Source: Xanthobacteraceae bacterium (lineage in GTDB: Bacteria; Pseudomonadota; Alphaproteobacteria; Rhizobiales; Xanthobacteraceae). From it: a stretch of 64,000 bases of DNA. A program made the position numbers and the translations under genes. The first letter of the stretch is position 1. The number at the start of each line of letters is the position of its first letter. The stretch covers positions 22,623 to 86,622 of the forward strand of contig JASHOR010000102.1 of the NCBI GenBank assembly GCA_030041005.1, in the 5' to 3' direction. Below are positions 46,535 through 54,775 of this stretch, one piece after another. The notes beneath the pieces are model-generated. The model saw only the letters and a program-made list of their open reading frames with translations. It searched no databases and was not told where the DNA came from.

Positions 46535-47485
46535 ATGAGCCTCGTTGACATCGTTTTAGTGCTGGTCGCATTGGCCTTTGCCTGGAGCATGGGCGCTCAC
46601 TACACGGGCGCCTGCATGGGCATGCCTTATGCGACGGGCAGCATCGGTTTGCGGCGCGCCTTGTGGACCATGGCGCCTCTTACCTTGTTCGGCGCCGCTT
46701 TCCTAAGTCGTAAAGTGCTCGTCAATGTGGGCCATAATGTTCTCGTGGCCGACCGGCTTGATGCGCCGGCAGCCATCGCCATTATCGCCGCAGCCTTCCT
46801 GCTCACGACCGTCTTCACGCAGCGGCGCATTCCGACATCGACAATCCAAATTCTCGTGTTCTGCATCATCGGGACGGGCGCGGCCTTGAACTTTGCCGTT
46901 CGCTGGGACACGGTGCTCCGCCTTGCGCTACTTTGGGTCATTGCTCCGTTCATCGCGTTTGGGCTGGGCTATCTCTTCACCAAGCTGTTTGATGCGGTTC
47001 CGCGCTTTGCAAACAGCGGGATGACGGGGCACATCGGCCGCGCACTCGTCATCGTGGGCGGTGTCGCGTCATTGGCGATGGGAGCCAACGACGTATCGAA
47101 CGCAACCGCAGTGTTCCTGACGACCGGATTGTCCGGTCCCTTCCTTGCCGGCTTGATCGGCGGGGTCGGACTTGCTCTCGGCGTGCTCACCTGGGGAAAG
47201 CCGCTGCTCGAGCGGGTCGCCTTCGATGTGGTCAAGCTCGATATGGCGATGGCGACTGCGAGCCAACTGGTTCAGGCACTGGTGATCTTGACCGCTGTCT
47301 TCTTTGGCTACTTCACGTCGATGAACCAGGCCCTCATCGGCGCGATGGCAGGGACCGGCTTTGCGCGGGGGCGGGAGACGATCGACAGAAAAGTCATCTT
47401 CGGCATCTTGCGAGGCTGGATCATCGGTCCCGCCGCCGGCGCCGTGCTGGGTTACGTCTTTGGAGTGCTGACGCGCCTTCTTTGA
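46535..47485 (+). CDS. PiT-family inorganic phosphate transporter
   Basis: 316 residues with about nine hydrophobic segments. The family signature G-A-N-D-V-S-N-A appears around residue 187-194, and an equivalent M-G-A-H-Y-T-G-A-C-M-G near the N-terminus takes the place of the first G-A-N-D repeat. PiT proteins are low-affinity metal-phosphate/H+ symporters of the inner membrane. The missing first G-A-N-D copy makes it a divergent member. The gene begins the phosphate-related part of the window. Confidence 0.85.
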   Translation: MSLVDIVLVLVALAFAWSMGAHYTGACMGMPYATGSIGLRRALWTMAPLTLFGAAFLSRKVLVNVGHNVLVADRLDAPAAIAIIAAAFLLTTVFTQRRIPTSTIQILVFCIIGTGAALNFAVRWDTVLRLALLWVIAPFIAFGLGYLFTKLFDAVPRFANSGMTGHIGRALVIVGGVASLAMGANDVSNATAVFLTTGLSGPFLAGLIGGVGLALGVLTWGKPLLERVAFDVVKLDMAMATASQLVQALVILTAVFFGYFTSMNQALIGAMAGTGFARGRETIDRKVIFGILRGWIIGPAAGAVLGYVFGVLTRLL

Positions 47486-47523
47486 TCGCGCGTTAAAATC
47501 ACCGCTCCGCTGCTTCCCGCGGT

Positions 47524-47796
47524 CTACTTCAGGTAGGCCTGCACCGCTTCGATCAGTTCCTCAGCTCCGCGCTCGCGCTCCGCGTCGCCAGCGGGATCGA
47601 CGACGTGAAAGCGGATATGGTCCTCGATCACCTCGGTCATCAGGCTGTTCATGGCCCCGCGTGCGGCGACAATCAGGTGCAGCACGGTGGCGCAGCCTTT
47701 CTCATCGTCGAGCGCGCGCTCGACCGCCTCGATCTGACCGCGCACGCGGCGGACGCGGGCGAGGAGTTTTGCTTTCTCGGTTTTGGTGTGTGACAC
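47524..47796 (-). CDS. RcnR/FrmR-family (CsoR-like) repressor
   Basis: 90 residues from a GTG at 47796, chosen because V-S-H-T-K-T-E-K aligns with the start of RcnR/FrmR (S-H-T then Lys/Glu-rich helix). The CsoR-family core V-R-R-V-R-G-Q-I-E-A-V is clear. The sensing residues are His3, Cys35, His60 and His64, the fingerprint of Ni/Co-sensing RcnR rather than Cu-sensing CsoR. Family proteins repress metal exporters or formaldehyde detoxification genes. The window's NicO transporter is 14 kb away, so the target is uncertain. Confidence 0.85.
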   Translation of the reverse strand: MSHTKTEKAKLLARVRRVRGQIEAVERALDDEKGCATVLHLIVAARGAMNSLMTEVIEDHIRFHVVDPAGDAERERGAEELIEAVQAYLK

Positions 47797-48125
47797 GGTC
47801 GTCAATGCTCGTTCATGCAGGCCAATTGTGTAGCATATTTCAGCCCGTGCACTCATAAAATCCGGCCCAATGTACGCTTCAGTCCGAAAGCGACCGACTT
47901 GCCGCGCGGCAGCGAAATGTGTCGAGGCCGCCACGTCAGCGTCAGGACGAGCGGCCAGTACCCATAAAAAGCGCCCCCGCTGGTTGGCAGCGGAGGCGTG
48001 AGGATTCAGGCTAAGAGGACTACGGAATGTAGCCGGATACGGACCGTAGCCAGGTAGCGTTGCATTTCCATGACGGACGGCGACCTTGCAAGAAAATACA
48101 GGTCCCGAAATTCAAAAGGCGAGCG
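47797..48125. other. Gap between the RcnR-like gene and doxX
   Basis: About 330 bases. It contains a leftward terminator (47964-47998) that would end the doxX transcript. The remainder probably holds the promoter of the leftward RcnR-like gene. No gene was seen. Confidence 0.45.
47964..47998 (-). terminator. Rho-independent terminator, leftward
   Basis: Read on the minus strand: CGCCTCCGCTG, five-base loop, CAGCGGGGGCG (47972-47982 paired with 47988-47998, one T-G wobble), followed by CTTTTTATG. It lies 130 bases beyond the doxX stop codon in the direction of doxX transcription. Confidence 0.75.
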
Positions 48126-48596
48126 TTAAAACTCGCGCCCGATCATTCGGTCGAGCGAATAGCGGCCGCCTCCGGCCAGGAAAAGGCCGAGCGCCACAAC
48201 GCCCATGAATAAAGTGTATTCCATGCCGTGCCGTCCCCAGTCCCAATGCGGATAAAGCAGAGCGAAGGAGATCACCGCCATTTCGATGACCAAAGCGGCG
48301 GCGACGATGCGCGTGAATAGCCCGAGCGCAAGCATCAGCCCGCCGAAGAATTCGATCACGCCGATGAAATAGGCCCAAGCGAACGGGTAAGCCCAGCCCC
48401 ACTGCGCAAAATGGTGCGCTGTCGGAACAGCGTCATTGAGAAACAGCTTGGCGAAGCCGTGCGGCATCAGGATCAGGCCGAGCGCCGCCCGGATCAGCAC
48501 ATAACCGAACGGCGCAAGCGTCTCATAGATCGGCGCAACGGCCGGCACGAAAAGCGCCTTGCGATTGATTTCACCGTTCGACGTTGCTGGCACCAT
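48126..48596 (-). CDS. DoxX-family membrane protein
   Basis: 156 residues with four hydrophobic segments. R-A-A-L-G-L-I-L-M-P-H-G near the first helix, F-I-G-V-I-E-F-F-G-G-L-M-L-A-L-G-L-F-T-R in the centre and G-R-Y-S-L-D-R at the end match DoxX. Members associate with superoxide or thiosulfate redox systems in the inner membrane. The neighbours give no strong clue; a terminator follows it. Confidence 0.88.
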   Translation of the reverse strand: MVPATSNGEINRKALFVPAVAPIYETLAPFGYVLIRAALGLILMPHGFAKLFLNDAVPTAHHFAQWGWAYPFAWAYFIGVIEFFGGLMLALGLFTRIVAAALVIEMAVISFALLYPHWDWGRHGMEYTLFMGVVALGLFLAGGGRYSLDRMIGREF

Positions 48597-48855
48597 TTCC
48601 TCCCTGTTCTCCGACTCCTATATTGCCGAAGAGCCATTTCGGATCGCAGATCCAATACCGGTTGATATCGTGGTAGGTCTTAATGGCTTTGTCGACAGTC
48701 GTTGCGCCGGCCTTTTACGGCCCGGAGCGCATAAACGTCGATGATCACATTGCCGCAGCCGTCGAAACGAAGCGGGCCACGCGGCATCGGCGCCAAACTC
48801 GTAAGGCGCATCAAGCCGCAGCCTCACATGCAGTTTGGCGCCGACGAAGCCCGAT

Positions 48856-49980
48856 TCACGATGGCTGGCGGGGCGCCACGGCCGCCTGTTGTGACTTGAT
48901 CAGATCGATCTGCTTCTCGCTCAGCGCGCGGATGAAATCCGGCAACGGGATGAAGCCGACGCTGTCGAGGTACTTCGCCGCGTTCCCACCCTGCAGTGAC
49001 ACCGCCCAGAGCAAGAAATGACGCAGCGCGGCTGCGGTCTGCGAATCGGATGGCCGCCTCTGGACGATGAGATACTCGTAATTGATCAGCGGGTACGAAT
49101 CGTCGCCCGGCGCGAACACCAGGGTCAAGCGCTCGTCCGGCGGCGTGCGCTGATCGAGCGACGAAGCCGCCGCGTTGATGGTATCAACCGTCGGCAGCAG
49201 GAATTTGCCGTTCTCATTTTTGAGCTGCGCGGTGCCCAGCCCGACCTTGGCGATCGCGGCGCGAAAGCTGATGCCGATATAGGCGACCGAATAAGGCGTC
49301 GTCGCTGCCGCCTTCACCATTGCGTCATTGCCCGCCGCGGTCCGTTCCCCGGCGACGTCAGGCCAGTTGATGCTCGTGCCGTAGCCGATTTTGTCTTCCC
49401 AGCTCTGGGTCGAGAAATCAAGGAACTGGGAGAAGATGAACGTATCGCCGGACGCATCGGAGCGCCGGATCGGCACGATGGCCTCGTGCGGCAGGTGCAC
49501 GCCGGGATTGAGCGCGGCGATCGGCGGCGCGTCCCACGTTGTGATCGTCCCGGTGTAAATGCCGGCCAGCGTCGGTCCGTCGAGCCTTAATCCGGCGTTG
49601 TTGAGGCCGGGAATGTTGTAGTTCACGGTCTGGGCCGAAATGGCGACCGGAATGTTGATGATGCCCGGATTCTGCTCGAACTGCTCGTCGGACATGTAGG
49701 CGTCGGACGCGCCGATCTGCACCTTGCCGGAGATCGCTGCACCGATGCCGGCTCCGGAGCCGGTCGGCGCAGCGGTGATGCCGACATTCGGGGCGATCTT
49801 CGCGTAATCCGGGATCCACTGGATGAACAGCGGATAAAGCAACGTCGAGCCGGTTTCGTTGAGCGTGATGCTCGCCGCCCGTGACGGCGCCGCGGCCAGC
49901 ATGCCGGTCCCGCATGCGAGAAGCGTTACTGCAAGCAGGCCCGGCCGAAAGCGCCGGACGCGATGCGAAAGCGTACTCAT
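48856..49980 (-). CDS. PstS-like phosphate-binding protein, overlapping an MFS gene
   Basis: 374 residues with a signal peptide ending S-R-A-A-S. Phosphate-binding loops match PstS: E-T-G-S-T-L-L-Y-P-L-F near the N-terminus, G-S-G-A-G-I-G-A-A then G-A-S-D-A-Y (Asp ligand), and R-R-S-D-A-S-G-D-T-F (the R-S-D-x-S-G-T-T loop). The ATG overlaps the stop of the upstream MFS gene (ATGA at 49977-49980), so it is translationally coupled to it. No pstC, pstA or pstB is present in the window. That argues for a role with the MFS protein or with an ABC permease encoded elsewhere. Confidence 0.9.
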   Translation of the reverse strand: MSTLSHRVRRFRPGLLAVTLLACGTGMLAAAPSRAASITLNETGSTLLYPLFIQWIPDYAKIAPNVGITAAPTGSGAGIGAAISGKVQIGASDAYMSDEQFEQNPGIINIPVAISAQTVNYNIPGLNNAGLRLDGPTLAGIYTGTITTWDAPPIAALNPGVHLPHEAIVPIRRSDASGDTFIFSQFLDFSTQSWEDKIGYGTSINWPDVAGERTAAGNDAMVKAAATTPYSVAYIGISFRAAIAKVGLGTAQLKNENGKFLLPTVDTINAAASSLDQRTPPDERLTLVFAPGDDSYPLINYEYLIVQRRPSDSQTAAALRHFLLWAVSLQGGNAAKYLDSVGFIPLPDFIRALSEKQIDLIKSQQAAVAPRQPS

Positions 49981-51506
49981 GCGGCCACCTTTTTGGTTGC
50001 AGAGGGCTGTGCTTCGGGTTCGCGGCCGACCTCATCAAGGTTCACGCCGGTTGTCTCGATGCGATACATCCAGGTGATCGCCGCGCCGATAATGGAGGTA
50101 ATGATCAAGCCGAAGAGCAACGCGCGTGTGCCGATGACCACCAGCAGGATGGGGAACAGGAAGGCGGTCGCGACAGCGCCGATCTTCGCAAAGGCGGCGG
50201 CGAAGCCCGCGCCCATGCCGCGCACCTCCGTCGGGAAAACCTCGCCGGCGATCAGATAGGTCTGCGCGTTGGGACCGAGATTGGTCATGAAGTCGAACAG
50301 CATGAAGCCGGCGAAGATAAGCACGATCCTGGCCTCGCCGGCCGCATCGATGGAAAACGACGCCAGCAACAGGCCGGCGGCGCAGCCGATGAAGCCGATG
50401 ATCTGCAGCCAGATGCGGCCGTATTTGTCGGCCAGCGCGATGGCGAACAGGATCCCGACGAGCAGCAGCACGTCGATCATCGCCGCACCCTTGGCGGCGA
50501 GGATGCTGTTGGCGATCATGTCGCTCAGGCTGCGGATGTGGTCGGCGCCCCCGCCGAGCGCCGCCGCCAGAATGACCGGCGTGAAAATGCCGATGCCGTA
50601 GGTGCCGAGATCCTGGATGAACCACGGCACTGCGGCAAAGATGGTGGCGCGACGGTTGCGGCTGTTGAACAGCGCCGAGAACGACGGTTTGCTGCGCGGC
50701 TTGTGGTCGCCTGCCGTTTCCGGCCGCAGCAGCATGACCTTGACCGGGTAGCGCGGCTCGCGGTGCAGCAACCTGGTGACCGATGCCTCGGCGGCCTCAT
50801 GCTCGCCGCGCACCGCCAGCCAATTGGGGCTTTCGACGATGAAGAAACGGGCGATGGTGACGGCCAGCGCCGGGATAAGTGCGGTCGCGTACATCCAGCG
50901 CCAGGCCGACAGATCGGGGTCGAGCACGAGAACAAGGCAGCCCATACCGGTGCCGCCCAGCGCGCCGAGCGCCTGGAAGCCGAAGGCGCCGAGCACCAGC
51001 TTGCCTCGGGCATTGCTCGGCACGCTCTCCGAGATAATCATGTGCGCGGTCGGATAGTCACAGCCGAGCGCCAGGCCGAGCCCGAACAAGCAGACCGCGA
51101 GCGAGAGAAAATTCGTGCAAAGCAGCAGCAGCGCCAAAAAGGCGCAAAAGATGATCATCTCGGCGATGAACATCCGCTTGCGTCCGAAATAATCGGACAA
51201 GCCACCCAACAGCAATGAGCCAAACAGAATGCCGGCGAGGCTGGCCGCGCTGATGATGCCGTTCGCGCCCGGAGGAATGTGGAATTGACGGGTAATCAGC
51301 GGCAACGCCACGCCGGTCATGAACACGACGTAGCCCTCGAAGAATTTTCCAGTCGCGGCGAGCGACCAGATGCGCCACTGCATGCCGGTCATCGGCGAGC
51401 TCTTCAGTTGCGTGCCGTCCGGCCAAGCCGGCAGTTCATCGATATATTCCTGGACTGTCTTGGCGGCCGCAGGCGCCGTCCTGCCGGACTGCGGAGTGTC
51501 GTTCAT
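49977..51506 (-). CDS. MFS transporter, sugar-porter/phosphate-symporter-like
   Basis: 509 residues from M-N-D-T-P at 51506. Twelve hydrophobic segments. MFS motif A is seen as G-G-L-S-D-Y-F-G-R-K-R, and L-A-D-K-Y-G-R-I in the second half. The stretch L-G-C-D-Y-P-T-A-H-M-I-I-S-E in helix 4 resembles Pho84-type phosphate:H+ symporters, and V-F-P-T-E-V-R-G is the usual sugar-porter-type motif. The substrate could be phosphate or an organic anion. Overlap with the PstS-like gene favours phosphate or a phosphorylated compound. Confidence 0.85.
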   Translation of the reverse strand: MNDTPQSGRTAPAAAKTVQEYIDELPAWPDGTQLKSSPMTGMQWRIWSLAATGKFFEGYVVFMTGVALPLITRQFHIPPGANGIISAASLAGILFGSLLLGGLSDYFGRKRMFIAEMIIFCAFLALLLLCTNFLSLAVCLFGLGLALGCDYPTAHMIISESVPSNARGKLVLGAFGFQALGALGGTGMGCLVLVLDPDLSAWRWMYATALIPALAVTIARFFIVESPNWLAVRGEHEAAEASVTRLLHREPRYPVKVMLLRPETAGDHKPRSKPSFSALFNSRNRRATIFAAVPWFIQDLGTYGIGIFTPVILAAALGGGADHIRSLSDMIANSILAAKGAAMIDVLLLVGILFAIALADKYGRIWLQIIGFIGCAAGLLLASFSIDAAGEARIVLIFAGFMLFDFMTNLGPNAQTYLIAGEVFPTEVRGMGAGFAAAFAKIGAVATAFLFPILLVVIGTRALLFGLIITSIIGAAITWMYRIETTGVNLDEVGREPEAQPSATKKVAA

Positions 51507-52006
51507 GTTGCGATTTCCCCTTGAAACTGTCGTGCGAATGGCCCCGCCGGCAGCCGTCGACACGATTGCGACGTCCACTCATCCCGTTGCCCGCCGGCAG
51601 AATGCTACAGGACGGCTCGCTTCAGTTTTGTGACAAAAGTGCGTTTCGACGCTCGGCGCCGACCGCAAAGAAGGTTCAGCCGATAACGCCTTGAACCTGG
51701 TTCCTGTAACCGCGGCGGCTGCGCGCTCGCCTCATCGCGAAGCAATGCGTTCGGCGATCGTCGAAAACCGACAAGCCGGGAAGCTATTGCACTGTCGCTC
51801 GCATCGACATGCGTCCCGGCCTTCGTTCCAGACAATCCCTCCCATCTCGATCAGGTCGAGCTGCGGACGCGCGCGGAGACGACAGGACTGTCTTGATTCG
51901 TCCGACTGGAGCGCCGATGTAAATCGGATGCATCGGCCTTCCACAGATTCAGCATGTTTTTCTGGTAATTCCGAACGCTTATGCCGATCGCCAGCAGAGT
52001 GCAGTC
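51507..52006. other. Divergent region between the MFS gene and the RMD1 gene
   Basis: About 500 bases. A weak Pho-box-like sequence is present on the minus strand at 51619-51636 (TTGTCAC, AAAA, CTGAAGC; only the first half is good). Otherwise no gene or repeat copy was recognised. Promoters for both divergent genes must lie here. Confidence 0.4.
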
Positions 52007-52837
52007 ATGCCAGAAACCGCCACCATTAGTTCCGTTGCCGGCGGCGAAAACCGCCCGGTTTCCAGGAACGCGAGACGGATCAAGGCGGCGCTTTTAAGCG
52101 ACCGCATCGATACGGCAGGCCTTGAACATGAAGGCGTGATCTCGACCGCCCCATTGACTTATCGCTCTGGTGCAGACGGCCTGGTGACGCTGTTCCGCTA
52201 TGGCGTCGCAGTGTTCATGTGTGTGTCGCCGCAGGAGGAGATCGAGATATTGCGGTCCCTGCAGCCTCGTCTGATAAGACCCGTTGCAGTCGTTGAAGAG
52301 GAAACATTACTTATCGAGATTGCATCCGACAAAGACGACCAGATCCTGCCGGGCGGCCCGATGATTCTGAGGAACGCCACGCCGGATCGGCTGATCGTCA
52401 TTGCTGACGCACTGTCCAAGAGCGTCATTCTTGCCCGCGACGAGCGGGAGGTCACCTCCGTGTTCGAGCTGGTCGAACCCTTTGCCCGCGACCTGGCTGA
52501 AAGAGGTCGGGTGACGGCGACACGCCGCACCATCTTGAAGCACATCGGAAATGCCTTGCTGGTTCGGCACCGGGTCTCGGGCCGCGTCGCGGTAACCGAG
52601 AAGCCCGATGTGGTGTGGGATCGTCAGGATCTGGAGCGGCTCTATGCACGATTGCAAGACGAGTATGAGCTCAAAGAGCGAGCAGAAACGCTGTCTCGCA
52701 AGCTGTCGGTCATTGCAGAGACGGCCGAGGTGCTTACCGACATCATCGACACGCGCCGTTCGCTGCGATTGGAAATCATCATCGTCATCCTGATCGCGAT
52801 CGAGCTTGCCGTTGTGGGCATTCAGGGTTTTCACTGA
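52007..52837 (+). CDS. RMD1/YagE-family (DUF155) protein
   Basis: 276 residues. The DUF155 pattern is visible: Y-R-S-G-A-D-G-L-V-T-L-F-R-Y-G-V-A-V-F near residue 50-68, D-A-L-S-K-S-V-I-L-A early in the second half, and the C-terminal E-T-A-E-V-L-T-D-I-I-D-T-R-R-S-L-R-L-E followed by a single membrane helix. Yeast relatives Rmd1/Rmd8 affect meiotic nuclear division and mitochondrial translation; bacterial roles are unknown. It is anchored at the membrane by its C-terminus. Confidence 0.88.
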   Translation: MPETATISSVAGGENRPVSRNARRIKAALLSDRIDTAGLEHEGVISTAPLTYRSGADGLVTLFRYGVAVFMCVSPQEEIEILRSLQPRLIRPVAVVEEETLLIEIASDKDDQILPGGPMILRNATPDRLIVIADALSKSVILARDEREVTSVFELVEPFARDLAERGRVTATRRTILKHIGNALLVRHRVSGRVAVTEKPDVVWDRQDLERLYARLQDEYELKERAETLSRKLSVIAETAEVLTDIIDTRRSLRLEIIIVILIAIELAVVGIQGFH

Positions 52838-52970
52838 GATGCGAACTGGTAAGCCGCCGCTTTTGCGACAAACAAAGAATGACACGGAATGAATGTTTCG
52901 GGTTCCAGGTTCCGACCGCGTGAGGCTGCATAGGGTTGAAATGCTGCGGTATGATGAACATACTTTGCTT

Positions 52971-53192
52971 ATGTCATCGCTGCCGGCGTCACCGATGAAA
53001 TGCCCGCATTGCGGCGCAGACTACGATGTGGTGCGGATCGAGGCGGGCTCCTCAACCGAATACGAGGATGTGACGTGCCTGAACTGCGGCGGCCCGCTTT
53101 CCGCCCGGGAAGGTCGGTTCATAATGAAGTATTTTCTGGTGCCGCGCCGAAGGCAATGGCAGCGACGGGCCGGTTCACGAAGTTGGAAATGA
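52971..53192 (+). CDS. Small zinc-ribbon protein
   Basis: 73 residues (start uncertain; 52941 or 52995 also possible). C-P-H-C-G-A-D-Y then C-L-N-C-G-G-P-L gives a four-cysteine zinc ribbon, and F-I-M-K-Y-F-L follows. The C-terminal Arg-rich tail R-R-R-Q-W-Q-R-R is variable. Such small Zn-ribbon proteins are common in Bradyrhizobium-like genomes, with no known function. Confidence 0.6.
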   Translation: MSSLPASPMKCPHCGADYDVVRIEAGSSTEYEDVTCLNCGGPLSAREGRFIMKYFLVPRRRQWQRRAGSRSWK

Positions 53193-53294
53193 CATTGCGG
53201 GCGCTCGCCCGTGCCGGCCGGCCGGCCGCGTTCGCCATCGTAACAATAGCGTCGCACATCAATGTGACAGTGCGCCGGCGAATCACTACCGACC

Positions 53295-54416
53295 GTGCTG
53301 GAGCGGCTCACTTTGGACGGTGCCTTGAACGTGCTGGCCGCCCCCGCGTCCTCGGCCCGCAAACGGATCGGTTGGAAGTCCCTTTCCGGCGCCGTTAGCC
53401 TGCTGATTATCGCGGGCGCGGCGATCGCGTTGTACGCCTCGTTGTGCAATATCGACGTTCGCGGCGTTGTTGCCGCGGTGCGGGCCCAGCCGCCTTCCGC
53501 CGTGCTGTTGGCGAGTGGCTTTGCCGCGGCAGGCTATTTCATGCTGACGTGCTATGACGTATTCGCGTTACGCGCGATCGGCAGGAATGCCATTCCGTAT
53601 CGCGTAGCCGCTTTTGCCAGCTTTGCGAGCTACACGATCGGCCACAATCTAGGCGCCACGGTCCTTACCGCAAGCATCATCCGCTATCGCGTTTACGCGC
53701 CCAGGGGCTTGAGGGTCCCCGAGATTGCGGCGATCGCGTTCATTACCAGTCTGACCTATTGGCTCGGCACCGCTGCGGTCCTCGGAGTCTGCATGGTGTC
53801 TGCGCCGGGAGCGATCAGCGCCCTGGATCGGCTGCCGGCCCCAGCTAATCGTTTGCTCGGGCTGGCAATACTGTTCGCTCTTGCGGGCTATTTTGTCTGG
53901 CTTCTGCCCACACCACGCCGCATCGGCACGTCTCATTGGCAAATTGCCATTCCCGGCCCCCGCGCGATGCTCCTGCAAATGGCCATCGCCAGCCTCGATC
54001 TGGTCTTCGTCGCGTCGGCAATGTACGCGTTGCTCCCCCGGCAGCCACCGCTCGACTTTTTTCATTTACTGACGGTTTTCGTCGCCTCGCTGCTGCTTGG
54101 GGTCGTCAGCCACGCGCCGGGCAGTCTCGGCGTCATGGAGGCTGCAATGTTCCTCGGCCTGCCGCAATTCAAGAAGGAAGCGTTATTGGCCAGTCTTCTA
54201 ACCTTTCGCTTCATTTATTTTATTCTGCCGGTCGGTATGGCAATGCTGCTGTTGGGGGGGCGTGAACTGCGAAAAGGTCTGGGCTGGGTGCGCGCAAAAC
54301 CGCGAACGTTACCGGCGTTTCGTGTTCGAACGGAAGATATGCGACCGCCGCCGGCCGAAAAATCGCGGGCGCAGGAGGGAGCACATGTGGAAATCGCACC
54401 GCGGGAGGACATGTGA
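53295..54416 (+). CDS. Lysylphosphatidylglycerol-synthase-like transmembrane protein (UPF0104)
   Basis: 373 residues with about eight hydrophobic segments. S-Y-T-I-G-H-N-L-G near residue 115-123, S-I-I-R-Y-R-V-Y and the late S-H-A-P-G-S-L-G-V-M-E match the UPF0104/LPG-synthase membrane domain, which in MprF flips or holds lipid substrates. It has no attached synthase domain. The stop overlaps the next gene dgkA (GTGA), so a lipid role is likely. The GTG start lacks a clear ribosome binding site. Confidence 0.85.
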   Translation: MLERLTLDGALNVLAAPASSARKRIGWKSLSGAVSLLIIAGAAIALYASLCNIDVRGVVAAVRAQPPSAVLLASGFAAAGYFMLTCYDVFALRAIGRNAIPYRVAAFASFASYTIGHNLGATVLTASIIRYRVYAPRGLRVPEIAAIAFITSLTYWLGTAAVLGVCMVSAPGAISALDRLPAPANRLLGLAILFALAGYFVWLLPTPRRIGTSHWQIAIPGPRAMLLQMAIASLDLVFVASAMYALLPRQPPLDFFHLLTVFVASLLLGVVSHAPGSLGVMEAAMFLGLPQFKKEALLASLLTFRFIYFILPVGMAMLLLGGRELRKGLGWVRAKPRTLPAFRVRTEDMRPPPAEKSRAQEGAHVEIAPREDM

Positions 54417-54766
54417 AACGGCTGTATAGCGCGACTGTCAATTCCCTGCGCGGTCTCCACCATGGCCTATGGCACGAGCCGGCTCTGCGCGAAGAAGCGA
54501 TCATCCTCGTCGCAGCAGTACCGTTCGGCGTCCTGATTGCGCCAACGTGGGCATGGTACGTCGCCATGGTCGGGGCCTTGCTGGCAGTCCTGAGCGTCGA
54601 ATTGCTCAATACGGCCGTCGAGAAGCTCGCCGACCACACGACTCCCGGACAGCATCCCGAGATCGGAGCGGTCAAGGATTATGGCTCCGCGGCGGTGTTC
54701 TGCATGCTTGGCGTTGCCGGCCTGATCTGGATCGTGGCTGCGATCCTGCGTGTCGGCCGCTTTTGA
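54413..54766 (+). CDS. dgkA: Diacylglycerol kinase
   Basis: 117 residues, three membrane helices. GTG at 54413 overlaps the preceding stop codon, with GGGAGG before it. The catalytic signature E-L-L-N-T-A-V-E-K-L-A-D is intact, including the Glu corresponding to Glu69 of E. coli, and the upstream R-E-E-A-I metal/ATP residues are present. DgkA phosphorylates diacylglycerol to phosphatidic acid and would recycle diacylglycerol released by the nearby phosphodiesterase. Confidence 0.95.
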   Translation: MKRLYSATVNSLRGLHHGLWHEPALREEAIILVAAVPFGVLIAPTWAWYVAMVGALLAVLSVELLNTAVEKLADHTTPGQHPEIGAVKDYGSAAVFCMLGVAGLIWIVAAILRVGRF

Positions 54767-54775
54767 ATTCGAGGA

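Noticed and set aside
51619..51636. Pho box before the MFS-PstS pair
   Set aside because: Only one half-site (TTGTCAC) is reasonable; the second matches 3 of 7 positions, which is near chance.
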